Shown one piece after another: positions 11,607-22,400 of a DNA stretch of 25,908 bases. The position numbers and the translations under genes are program-made. Source of the stretch: Ettlia oleoabundans (taxonomy: Eukaryota; Chlorophyta; Chlorophyceae; Chlamydomonadales); NCBI GenBank assembly GCA_019693395.1, contig JAAMXP010005333.1, forward strand, positions 1 through 25,908, written 5' to 3'. The notes beneath the pieces were generated by a model, which ran no database searches, was not told where the DNA came from, and was given only the letters and a program-made list of their open reading frames with translations. Every line of letters begins with the position of its first letter. Position 1 is the stretch's first letter.

Positions 11607-14600
11607 ATGGCTGTCTGGAGATTGCCGCTGCTCGCTCTGGTCATGCTTGCAGCAACCTTGACGACGCCTGCAGTAGTCCAAGCAGCCAGCCGCCGCGGCG
11701 ACGCCAATCTGTCCACCCGAGTGCTTCAGCAGGCATTCGAGCCTGCAGTCGCACCGCCAGCGCCGCCCCCGGGGCCTAACCCGTTTGGACCTGCGCCCCC
11801 TTCTGCCCCCTTACCCGCACAAGCACCAGCCCCAGCCCCAGCGCCGGTGATTGCGCCGCCAGAAGCACCCGCTCCCCTGCTGGCGGAGCCGCTGCCTGTG
11901 GAGGACTTGCCTGCTCCAATGGGTCCTCCCGTGGCAGCAGCTGCACCCGAGACAGAGCCAGCTCCTGCCGCAGAGGCCCCAGCTGTCGAGCTTACTGATG
12001 TCCCAGTGCCTGCCCCACTGGAGCAAGAAACCCCAGTTGTGCCGGCCGTGCCAGGAGCTCCGCTGGAGCCAACCCCAGGCCCAGCCACCCCCACCGTCAA
12101 CGGCCCACCAACACCCCCCGAGGCCCCAGCAGTTGAGGCCGACCCCCTGATGGAGTTTGCTTCAGAGTTTAGGATGAGCCCGGAGCAAGCAGCACTGCTG
12201 GCGGAGCTGTATGGAAACCCAGCCGACCCAGCAGCCACCATCCAGGCAAGAGAGATGAATATGTGCCACTCACTGAAAGACGGCATCTTCCCCCCGGATG
12301 TCGCTGCCCTTGAGCATGCCATCAGGCTGTCGGTTGCTGTGCCGTGTGGTGCTTGGGTTTGGTTCATTGGTATAAGCCAGAAGAAAAGTATAGCGGCGCG
12401 CCCCCGTCATACCTGATGGTGCTTGCTTGCTTGCCTGTTTGCTTGCTTGTAGGGCGACCTGGTGGAGGCTGGTGTGGCAGTAGAGCCCCCTCTGCCCTTC
12501 CCCGCCCCCGCTCCAGAGGACACCCTCTACGATGCAGGTGTGGGCGGGTTGCCTTCTTGCCTGCACGTCCTCTTGTGCTGTGGCAGCTAAAGTGGAACCC
12601 ATGTGTTTCTGCGTTGCGACCGCTCAGTTGGCAACCGCTCCAACCTTGGACGATGCTAACACAGCATCAAGGTTGCCGGTCGCCCAACCCTGCACTGCAC
12701 TCACATGCCCACCCGGCCCCGCACATCACTCCCACTCACCTCGCCCCATCCCACAACACCCACCCACACAAGCGTGCGTCTTCCTTGTGCGCCTCCCTGT
12801 GTGGCAGTGCTGCTGGCTCAGGTCAGGCAGGGAGACGTGCCAGCTGTGGAGCAGCTGCTGAGTGGGAGCGCCAACCCTAACGTCATGGACGCCGTCACCG
12901 GCGAGACGCCGCTCTTCGGCGCCATCATGCAGAGCGAGGAGACGCCAGAGCTGCTCAGCCTGCTGCTGGACAGTGAGTGTTCTACCTGTGGGACGCACAC
13001 TGCGGTGTTCCTGATGTGAAAGGAAAAGAAAGCAAGTAGAAAGACTACGCCCTAAGGCGTGGGTTGAGGAAGCCTGCAGAGGAAACGGCCTGCCCAACCT
13101 TGGCTGGAGCAGGCCGCCTCTGGCTGGCTACCATCCTGCTGGGTTCCTTTCACGGACTGTCCAGTGGAATGCGGAGGGCTGGGAGGGACTGTCCATTGGA
13201 CTGGGGAGTGGACTGGGGAGTGTGCAGCACTGGCAATCGAGTGCTGTGAGCCCCATGTTGTAACTTGATCGCAGTTGCGGTCTGTCACCCGCCACCAATA
13301 TTGCACAGGTGTCCACCAGCCTTTGACACCGCTGCACCTCCTCATCCTTGCAGGCGGTGCCGACACCAACATGAGGGATGCCAGCGGCACCACCACCCTT
13401 CTTCTGGCAATCAGCCGGGGCGACAACGCCACCATATCTTCCCTGCTCAGGTGATTACAACTGCTCCGCAGCTTCCCAGTTTGGCCTGTGCCCTGGCTCG
13501 CAAATTTCGAGACGCAAACCCCCACACATGCCCCCACCCCCTGTCTTCCGCCTGCACGTATCTCCCAGCAGCACTGACAATGTCTACCAGCAACCAATCC
13601 TACCAGCAACGGATACCTACCAGCATTGCTAACAACCCCTTCCACGCCTGATCTGGGCCATACGGTGCAGCGCTGGGGCCGACACTAACCTCAACTCAAC
13701 TGAAGGCCTCACCCCTCTGCTGGCGGCTGTACAGAGCAACCAGCTGGGCATCGTCCAGGCGCGCAGGCTGCTGTGCACGCTACTCCCCCTCCCTCGGGCG
13801 GAACAGTACGGCCTAACGCTACTCCTCACTGCACTATGCTGCTAGTATGCTGCTGCTAGTGTTGACGCTGCTGGCGATGCTGCTGCTGCTGCACTGCTGC
13901 TGCTGCTACTGTGCCGCTACTGCTGGCACTGTTGCAGCTGCTGGCAAAGTGCTGCTGCAAATTGCTGGCCATGTTGCGCACTACCCACCCCTGCCCATGA
14001 GGCAACATGGGGGGCAAGCATGTGTGGTGACCATAACATGGGTTTGCTGCCAGCCACTCGGGCAGGCCATGCTGCAATCATCCTGCCTGCATGCCTGCCT
14101 GCCTGCCCACCTGCCAATGAGCAACGCACCATTTGTAAGGGGGGCCGACAATAGGGCGCCTCCGAGTACCTGTTGGCTCTTATTCCGGGTTTCCAATCGG
14201 TTATAAGGGCATTCCCCTTACACCACCCAATGGCACCCGCCTCTCGTGCGTCTTGGCTTGCAGGCGCTGCTGGCATTCGGCGCTGCCCCCAACGTGGCCG
14301 GCCCAGAGGGAGAGCTCCCACTGGTGGAGGCTGTGCTGCAGTATCTGGCGGCGCCATCTGTTGTGGGGCGTGACATGGTTGCGGTGAGTGAGGCAGGACA
14401 AGTTCTTAACCAACTCAACCTTGCCGCGGGTGGACTGGCAGCAGGGGAGTATGTGTTTGCTAAGTGCTAGGGTATCAAATTACCCACAAAGTCAACCGTT
14501 TGTGAAAGCGGCCACATGTGAGCGAGCAGCAAAGCGCAGCCAAGCCCGGCCACGTTTTCAGCACGCCCAGCTTTCTTCGTGCGACCACCCCCAACACCCT

Positions 14601-14939
14601 CTCGGAAAACCAACCCAGTGCCCTCTTAACTCCTCGCCTCTGCCTTGCAACCCCCGCCGCTTCCTGCCACGTCTGCAGGCCCTGCTGGAGGCTGGGTCTT
14701 TGCCTGACCTGGAGGACGGCCGGGGTCGCAGCGCCCTGACCTTGGCAGAAGAGGCGGAGGACGAGCCCCTGCTGGAGCTGCTGGCACTCTATGAAACTGC
14801 TGAGGCCCCGGCAGTTGAGATGGAGATGCCTATGGAGACAGAGGGATCAGCGGAGGTGGACGACGGGGAAGTAGCTGCCAATGGCGCGGCGGTGAATGGT
14901 GGCGAGCCGGTTGTGCCGCTCCTTCCCCCTGCTCCCTAA
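11607..14939 (+). CDS. Secretory Pro/Ala-rich protein with ankyrin repeats
   Basis: Exons: 11607-12245, 12453-12537, 12808-12972, 13354-13450, 13671-13758, 14264-14383, 14679-14939. They join in phase to 484 residues and a TAA stop. The start is the first ATG (context GCCATGG); the upstream frame has none. Residues 1-26 (WRLPLLALVMLAATL, then VVQA) look like a signal peptide. Residues about 49-185 are a Pro/Ala-rich stretch (APAPAPAP, PPGPNPFGP), as in algal hydroxyproline-rich wall or secreted proteins. Residues about 242-430 hold about five ankyrin repeats: QGDVPAVEQLLSGSANPNVMD, SGADTNMRDASGTTTLLLAI, AGADTNLNSTEGLTPLLAAV, FGAAPNVAGPEGELPLVEAV and AGSLPDLEDGRGRSALTLAEE. The C-terminal 55 residues are acidic (VEMEMPMETEG). 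Introns 1 and 5 need GC donors (CAG/GCAAGA and CAG/GCGCGC); the joined protein keeps ankyrin spacing. Ankyrin repeats mediate protein binding, usually on the cytosolic side, so finding them behind a signal peptide is unusual. Partner and role are unknown. Confidence 0.85.
12419..12451 (+). repeat. GCTT-type simple repeat at an intron 3' end
   Basis: Imperfect GCTT/CTTGC repeats run straight into the TAG acceptor of intron 1 of the ankyrin gene and supply its pyrimidine-rich tract. Confidence 0.6.
13842..13925 (+). repeat. CTG/TGC-rich simple repeat inside an intron
   Basis: A run of TGC and GCT triplets lies in intron 5 of the ankyrin gene. It opens a Leu/Cys-only reading frame that is not credible as protein. 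Confidence 0.6.
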
Positions 14940-15193
14940 GTTGGCGGAAGCTGAAAACAGCAGCACTGTGCCCTCAGCGCCAATGGCTGTTCGAGTTGCT
15001 GCAATCATCAGGTCATGAGCCTTCATGACTCATTTATTGGCAAGACACCACCACCTCAATACCAACTGCACAGCATGAACCGGTTTCCTAGTCTGGCCAC
15101 AGCTCAAGCGTCCCTTACCAGTGTGTTATCATGGACAGGCCAATGTTAATTTAACTGCCTGCAAAGCCTTTGACTCCTGCCTGCCAAAGCAAG

Positions 15194-15198
15194 TTACA
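15194..15198 (-). promoter_or_regulatory. Candidate polyadenylation signal TGTAA (minus strand)
   Basis: TTACA on the plus strand reads TGTAA on the minus strand, 155 bases past the stop of the minus-strand gene. The position fits an algal poly(A) signal, but the motif is short. Confidence 0.35.
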
Positions 15199-15210
15199 AG
15201 TATCACTCCC

Positions 15211-15284
15211 GTTGCTGAATGAGACTACTGGATGCATTCATATGATCGTTGCTGAATGAGGGGTCCCGGATGCAATCAAATGAT
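15211..15284 (+). repeat. Imperfect tandem duplication of about 37 bases
   Basis: Two adjacent copies, 15211-15246 and 15248-15284, both start GTTGCTGAATGAG, share GGATGCA and end ATGAT. They differ in a short centre (ACTACT against GGGTCCC) and at single bases. Confidence 0.8.
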
Positions 15285-15352
15285 TTGTCACACATATTCA
15301 CTAGTATACAAATGCTGGAAGGTGCAGATTGCATGCCCAACTCAATACTAAT

Positions 15353-18093
15353 TCACGCATAGGCAGCGCCGTGGTTGCGAATGGCAGAGGCGGCCAGCAC
15401 GGCCTCAACTGCTGTCATGACCAGGAGGGCAGCCAAGGGTACCGCTGCGGTACCAGTGTACAGCCAGATGGCGGCCAGGTACCACACACGTGCCAGGAAG
15501 AACATGGGCAGCCTGAGCCAGTCAGAGAACGCCTGCAGGCAAAATTGAAAACATGTCAATGAAAGGGGCTAGAAAGATGCTGGCTGGGCAGGGGGATGGA
15601 AATGAGGTCAGCCCAATACACAAACACCCCATGATGCATGCCCAGCCCCGCAACTCGGCTGCTATTCCCAGTCCACACCCAAAAATTGTATTACTCTCCT
15701 TGTTGGTTGTCAACTCTAGAGCGCTGAATCACAATACAAGCAACAGGTAGTCATCCCACAACAGTCTGGGAATTCACCCTTATTAGAACAGCCTGGGATA
15801 CCAACCGCTCCAGCCACCATGTAGTGACCGCCTGCCACAGCACGTTTGGTGTGATGCCAATAATAAAGCCGCGAGGGGAAGGAGGGGCAGGTAGAAGGGT
15901 GCACCCAGGAGAGGGCCAGAAAGCGCAGGAGGGATGGGCCGAAGGAGCGCGAGGACGCGCTCCCGGTATTCAACCTGCATCAAGGCAGGGAGAACATCAG
16001 GCAGGGAAGTGGCGTATCAAAGTCAGCTATGTAAATGAAAACCAGGGGGAGGGGGAGAGGTCATACAGGGCAGCAGCCGTGTACCAATACACCATTGCAA
16101 TGGTTGCTACTGACAGGGTTGTAGTAGCCATTGGGGCAGTGGCTACTATGTACCTTGGTGCTGACCCGCGGCCACCGTGCACGTAGCACACTGCAGCCCT
16201 ACCCCAGCCACACAATCACACACCTGCTGCTCCTGGAACTGCCTGACATGTGGAAACCGCCCAGCAGCCGCCCCGCTCCATGCCACCAAAACCGCTGCCA
16301 CCAGCGGCAGCGCCAGCGCAGCACCCAACAGCCCGGAGCGCCACCCCCCCGGTGGCAGCAGCGTCAGGCTGCTGATGCTGGTGTTGCCAAGGAACTCGCA
16401 AGCATGGGAGAGGGCCCAGCACACCACAGCACACAGCAGGTTCATCGCCGGCACCCCTACAAGCTTCCAGCGAAGTGGGAACCCCTGCAAGATCGCCATG
16501 CCCTCTTCAGCGGAATCCTTCCCATCCTTAATATACGCTTGAAAGCTTTCCACCTTCCCGGCCTCCTCCTGCTGCAGGTGCAGGTGGTATGCAGACAACA
16601 CGACCCGGCGCTCCTCCTTGGGAAGCAAGTCCAGCCAAGTACTTTGCTCTGCTGCATCCAGCCAGGAATTTGTGACGCTTGCACCGCTGCCGACGCGGCA
16701 GGCACCAGGGCTTGGGGAGTCGCCGCCCCGTGTCTGGCAAGCAGCCGCCGCTGCTCTGAGGGCAACGGGTATGCCCAGGCTGTGTTCCACTGGAAGTGTG
16801 GGGGCGGGCGGCCCACTGATCGTACACCCGATCCAGCAGGCTCAAAATCTGAAGCGCCTGGTCATCTGTATTCGGTTGCGCTGCTAGGGATAGCAGGTCG
16901 TCAAGGGACGTAACCCAGGCCCTCTCGCCGTCGTCGAGCGCCGCACATGCCTCCCGCCGCTGTTGCTCTACGCGCTCAGCCTGCCGCTGAAAGGCCGCCA
17001 CCAGAAGCATTTGAAAATGTAACGGCTGGTTGGAGACCCATCTCTCCCTTTCAGCCTCATCCAGGCCTAGCAGGGCGGCAGCCGCAGCAGCCGGCAACTC
17101 CTGAGGACTGCTTGCCCCAAACATTGCCAGCACCTCCTTCTGATGCCTGGGCGCCAGGCTACGCCATACGGTGCTCCATTTCAGCTTCGACGGGTAGCGC
17201 TGCCACTCGGCCGCCAGCCGCTGGATGCCTTGCTGTCGCCATCCCTGCTCCTCGTCCAAACCCTGGGGGGCCCACAGCAGTGAGGTGAATTCCTCAATCC
17301 ATTGCTGCTGGTCTGCGGGCAGTTGCGCCCAGCCTTCCCTGCGCTGCTGCTGGTCCTCCTGCCACTGCTCTCCCTCTCAATGCACCGCGTACGCCGCTGC
17401 AACAATCCGGGCTTCTGAGAGCGGCAGCTGGCCCAGCCATTCGCGCCGCCGCCGGTCGTTCTCGCTGGCAGCTGCCAGCACCGCTGCCGACGCTGGCACC
17501 ATTTCTTCGGGAGTGTCTGCCCCAATTTTTGCCAGTAGCTGCCTCTGCTCTGAGGGCAGTAGGTAGGCCCAGGCGGTTCCCCAACGTCTCACCGGAGGCG
17601 CTTTATTCCACATCTCTTGAAGATCCACCAACTTCTGCCGACACGCTTCTGCGGCATCCGAGCTGCTTGGCTGCTAGGCCTGATAGCTGTCATACACCTC
17701 CAGCCATCACTGCTCCGCATAAGAAATTGCATTCCAAGAGGCCTCCCTCTGCTGATAATCAGGCTCGCTGGCGGATGGCTGCCAGGGCTGCAGCGCACGC
17801 GAATTCGGCTGCGGTCGCCACTGGGAACCTCCTGCTGGGCCCAAGCTGCCTTGGCCTCTGCCGTTTGGTGCTGTAACCGGGAACCCATACCGCCGCGGCT
17901 GTGAATTAGGCTGATATGCTGCTGCACCGGGCGTCGCGTGGCGAGCGCATCTTCTGACAGGGTTTGGCCTGGCAGATATGGCGAGCGCTGCTGCGGGCGT
18001 GAAGCGCGGCGCTGGCGAGCGCTGGCGCCAGTGCTGCTGGCACGGGAGGGCGGCTGGCAGGAGTGCCGCAGCGTTCCCGCCAGCGCTCCCCAT
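15353..18093 (-). pseudogene. Disrupted gene for a repeat-containing multi-pass membrane protein
   Basis: One coherent protein signal runs along the minus strand, but its frame is broken. From 18093 one frame continues to about 16800, with stops at 17709-17707 (TGA), 17676-17674 (TAG) and 17379-17377 (TGA). The signal then moves to a second frame (about 16800) and to a third (about 16680), with coherent protein on both sides. Exon 1 would end at 16224, exon 2 is 15974-15778 and exon 3 is 15532-15353 (stop TGA). Exon 2 is 197 nt although both borders are phase 0, implying one more indel. The N-terminus is Ala/Arg-rich (transit peptide-like). Three diverged repeats follow: RWGTAWAYLLPSEQRQLLA, KWSTVWRSLAPRHQKEVLA and QWNTAWAYPLPSEQRRLLA, each followed by a GA.(T/S)P.(E/A) block, an Ala-rich block and a WL..LP..E segment. 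Hydrophobic helices fill the C-terminus. The first two stops might lie in an unrecognised intron. Introns are kept, so this is not a processed copy. The family is not recognised. Assembly errors are the alternative. Confidence 0.6.
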
Positions 18094-19429
18094 TGGCGTC
18101 AGGCACCACTACAAACAAGGAAGGCGCATTTTGCGGTCGTGAAGCGGCCGAGACTCAGGGCCCGCTGAGCTTCCGCCTCAAGTTGCGTTTGATCCTTCAT
18201 TACCCGTTTCAACAATACATTTGGAGAATCAAGCTCCCCATGAGCGCCTGCCGCCCGCAACCGGCCGACTAGGGCTACCTGGCCTCGCTACAGCACCTCC
18301 GAGAAAGCACCTCTCCCGCCAAAACCGACACTTTGTCAACGAGGATAATGATACAGCATGCAGACGAGCGCGGACTCATGCCTCGTTGCCTGTCCCCGGT
18401 ACCCGCCAACGAAGCGGCGGGAGCGGCGACAATATCTCACTTGCAGGGACTTGCATCATGCAGCCACCGTGCAGCCCCTTACTAGTACTGCCATGATCGC
18501 TGAAAACGTGCCTGCCAATACCTGTTCAAGTAATTGTTTTGCAGTGTGTGGGTTGCAAATGTTTGCGGCTGTTGCGCTCCTGACGACCAACACCAACATA
18601 CTGAGCGGAGCAACTGCTTTGCACCATAGTTCGAAGCCAAGGGTTTCTCCAAGGCACACTCTTTGGGTCCAGGAACTACAGACGACGAAAAGGCAGTGAT
18701 GCAGACGTCTCCGCTCGGCTACCCGCAGCGTGGGCAGCAGCAAAGGCGCCGGGGTAGGCAGTGGCAGCCGGCGGCAGCAGCAGCTACCGCCACCGACGCT
18801 GTGCAGCGGGTGCGAGTGCTAGAGCCCGCATCCTGGATGATGGTAGGTTGCTACCCTGCATGGGCATGGCGGATCTGGGCAGGCCATTCCCTGCCGCTCT
18901 TTGTTGCTCCGGAGCTCTCCCGCACAGGTTGTGGCCCGGACCCCCCCCAACCCCCGCCCGGCGCGTGCCCGACCATTCCACGCCATCTGTCGCATCAGGT
19001 TACTAAGTTGACTTGCTGTCTATGCCTTGGTGGCAATTGCCTGCTTACTACCCCTCGTATACGATTGCAGCACCTTGATCCGAGGGCAGGGGCTGTAAGG
19101 GCCCCTCGGCATACCACCTGGCTTGATCTTTTACAGTGAAAAAATGCGCTGCAGAATACTGCCGTCGCATGAGGCAGGCTCCCTGGCGGCACCTGAGACC
19201 CAAGATATCAACGTTCACTCAGAGATATGTAAAGTGAAAAGTGCGCCACGTGTCCGTAAATTCTGGCCGTTTGCTGCAGCTTATAGGCACCGCAACTCCC
19301 CCTACGCAGCGAAATAAGCCTGCCCACGCCTGAGGTACACTTTTGCACAGCGCCGTGCAAGCGGCGGATGGTAGGACCTTCGCGACTTCGGATTCGCTTG
19401 AGCTATACTTCACGAACTTTGTAGACCCT
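18094..19429. other. Intergenic region upstream of two divergent genes
   Basis: No supported gene lies here. A 33-codon minus-strand frame (18200-18099, starting MKDQTQLEAEAQRALSL) just before the broken gene could be a detached piece of its N-terminus, since its frame differs from that of the main signal. An open plus-strand frame at 18663-19139 is Gln/Arg/Ala-rich with no recognised motif. One CACGTG hexamer occurs at 19247-19252, but several others are scattered through the window. Confidence 0.45.
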
Positions 19430-22400
19430 ATGGCGGAAGGATCAACAGCAGGTTGGTGGGTGGGCGGGGCCCGGCGCACGCAGCCCAAGTCGGTGTACGC
19501 GGGTTTGGTCCCACGCTAAAGGTTACAGAGACAGGCAGCAAAAGCCAGCCGAGCAGCGGGTCTCGCGCGCTGGCTGCGTATCTGGTGCAAATATCTTGGG
19601 AGCCCGGGCGCGGAGAGATGTGCAGCCGAGGCTTTCCGCTTCCCGGCCCCAGGCTCGAAGCGTAGAGCTGTAGCGAGGACGAAGTCAGCGCCTTCCGAAG
19701 CCGGGCGCTAGCAGCAGCTCAACCCCATCCCCCGCTACCTGCCGCCACGCCACCCACCTGGCACAACCCCTTTCCCCCATTGCAGTTGTTTCCAACAAGG
19801 ACAGCCGTGGATGGCAGTTCCAAACCTCACAGCTCTGGTCGTAGACAGCAACGCGAGCACCCGAGCCAGCACGCTGCGGCTGCTGGGGGCAGCGGGCTAT
19901 GAGGTGGGTCTCCCCCAGCGGCAAATCCCATCTGCAGTGGCACCCTTTTGTGCACATGCCGCCCTCTATCAAGTTACTAGAATGGCTTGCTTGCCTTGTA
20001 TCAACACTCACATTAAAGCCAAGCTGAAGGACCTATTCCATGCCTTCATTTTTGCTACAGACCCTTGAGGCCCAGCGCGGCAGCGATGCGGTAAAATTAC
20101 TCGAGGATCGGGCGGCGGCCACAGGCAAGCCTGGTGTGGATGTGATTCTGAAGAACCACGACCCGCCAGACTCCAATGCCGTGCGCTTCTTGTACAAGCT
20201 CAAAGAGCATGCAAGCCTGAGGAAGCACCCCATCCCAATCATTGGTGAGCAATGCTGGCATGTAGAGTTCCCCAAGCCTGTAGCCACCCCACGCTTCGCT
20301 CCCTCCTAATTTGCCACAACGTCTTTTCCCCCAACCCATCAAACCCACCAGCCACCGACACCCCTACCTGCTGCAGTTGTGTCCAACCAGGACAGCCGCG
20401 ATGTGGTGCTCAAGTGCCTGTCCAGTGGTGCTGCCGACTACTGGGTGCGCCCGCTACGCCCCAACGAAGTACGGGTGCTGTGGACACGCGTCTGGCGGCA
20501 ACAGGTGCGGCAGCTGGCACGGTTTGCTTACGGGGCAGCCTACACAGTATTGCACACATAGAGCAGCGCTCCACACCAACTGGTGTCTCTTGCTTGGTTT
20601 GTTTATGGTTGTATAGGTAGCACATAGGGTGGCAGCCTGTGGTAAGGATGCCCAGGCATCAAGTCACGGCTTTTCCTTCACTTCCTCGCATCCATGGGTT
20701 TCCTGGTGGGAAGACCCTGGTGTTGGCATGTGTCTCATATAGTTAAAAGCCATAAGCCGACCCTATGCAACTAACATTACTGCCCCTTTGCAGGCCCCAG
20801 GGCAGGCGCCCGTCGGTGACGACTCCGGCAGCGGCAACAGCACAGATGCCGCCGCCACGTGAGCACATCAGCCAGCCAGGCAGCCCGCTACCCTGCCTTG
20901 CGCTGCCCTGCCCTGCCCTGCTTTCCTTCCCATGCCCGTTGTATACTGCCCTGAGTTGCCCTTGCTCTCATAGTGCAGCCAGCCTTGGGGCTCGTTGGGC
21001 ATCCATTCACTGCTAGTCAGCCCGCATTCCTCGCACCCCACCCGCATCCAGCCTTTCACCCCCCAACCCCCAACCTCCAACTCCACTTGCCTCTTGCCTT
21101 TCTTCTTGCAGCTTGCTAGAAGAGACGGAGCCCACCTCGAAAGAAGGAAGCGCACCCGACGGCAGCGGCAATGGCACCCGCACACAGGGCCCGCAGCACA
21201 CAAATGGTGGGTGCCCGGGTGTGGCTGTGCTGGATACGGCTGTGGAAGGCAAAATCACAACAACTTTGTGCGGCGCATGAACACTCGTCACGTGTATCGC
21301 CCGAAATCAGTGCACTTGGGGTGGCGCCGCAGCGTAGCTCTGGCCGTCTTATTCTGCTGCCCTGATTTGTTGTAGGTGCGGCTGGTAGCGGCAGCGGGGT
21401 GGACGACCGTGATGGCGGCCAGACCAACGGCAATGGCAACGGCAGCAGCCGCAACATGGCCAAGGTCGGCAGCAACAACGGCGGTGCCGAGGGCAGTGGC
21501 GGCGGCGGCAGTGGCGGCGGCGACAATGGCAACGGCAGCAACGGTGGGTGGCATCTCCTCATTTCCCTCTCTTGCTGTCGTCTTGCGTGTCTTTCCAGCC
21601 TGTGCCTTGGGATTGTTCATGCATGCTTTCCTCTGCCTGCCTCTGCATCGTAAGTGGTAACCCTCACATGGATCGCATGGATCTCACATGAGCCCTGTCT
21701 GATGGGATTGCAGGCGACGGCGGCCCGGGCGGTAGCGGCAACGGCAACGGCACCTCCGCCACCGGCCACATCACGTCAGGTGAGCTTGCACATCAGGCTC
21801 AGCAGGCCCAATAGTTAACAGCACTTTACCGCCCAAGGGAAGAGCAGCCTGTGCTGAGGAAGTGGGTAGCCATGTGCCTCAGGGAATCAGGCGGGGTGGC
21901 CCATGAGGCTTGCAGAAGTGGTTGTGGGGTAGCAGCGCCTGGTGGGCAGCCAGTTTAGCCGTTGCCTTGCCGTTGCCCTTCAGTAACCCTCCTACATTGT
22001 CCTGGTGTACGGTCCCTGCCCTAGTACTCTCCCCTGCCTGCCAGGCAGGCCACAACCTGCTTGTCCAAGGTTGCATCCGACTCCCCAAAAACTATTTCTG
22101 GCTTTGCCAATAACCCACATGTCCTACCCAACAACCCAACAAACAACTTCTGGCTTTTTCATTGACCTGCATGTCTTCTACTCACAACACTGAATGCAGG
22201 CCACAGCGATCGCATGCTATGTGATGCCAGCACGGCTGCTGAGCCGACACCAGGCGTGCCACCTCTGCCGCCTCCTCAGCGCCGCTCACACCACCACCAC
22301 CACCATCACCGCAAGCACTCGCATTCCCACCACCACAGCCACCACCACATTTCCGCTGCGCCTGCTGCAGCTACAGCAGAGGCAGGCAGCGAGGCGCCGG

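Larger units (their letters stand above)
14940..15352. other. Convergent intergenic region
   Basis: This region lies between the ankyrin stop and the stop of the minus-strand broken gene. It is AT-richer than its surroundings, as expected for two 3' UTRs facing each other, and contains the tandem repeat at 15211-15284. No gene is seen. Confidence 0.6.

Noticed and set aside
11726..12367. 213-codon open frame on the minus strand, Gly/Ala/Thr/Ser-rich
   Set aside because: It is the exact antisense of the Pro/Ala-rich exon of the ankyrin gene. GC-rich repeats leave the opposite strand open by chance, and no start or splice context supports it.
17377..17709. Stop codon reassignment or selenocysteine as an explanation for the in-frame TGA and TAG codons
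   Set aside because: TGA ends the kinase gene and TAA ends the ankyrin gene in this same window. Frameshifts also accompany the stops, which recoding would not explain.
18663..19139. 158-codon plus-strand frame as an upstream exon of the regulator
   Set aside because: It is Gln/Arg-rich with no motif. I found no donor and acceptor pair that joins it in phase to the receiver with better support than the small exon at 19430.
19247..19252. CACGTG G-box 178 bases before the start of the clock-type gene
   Set aside because: The same hexamer occurs at several other places, including inside introns and coding sequence, about as often as expected for this base composition. It is not evidence of clock control.
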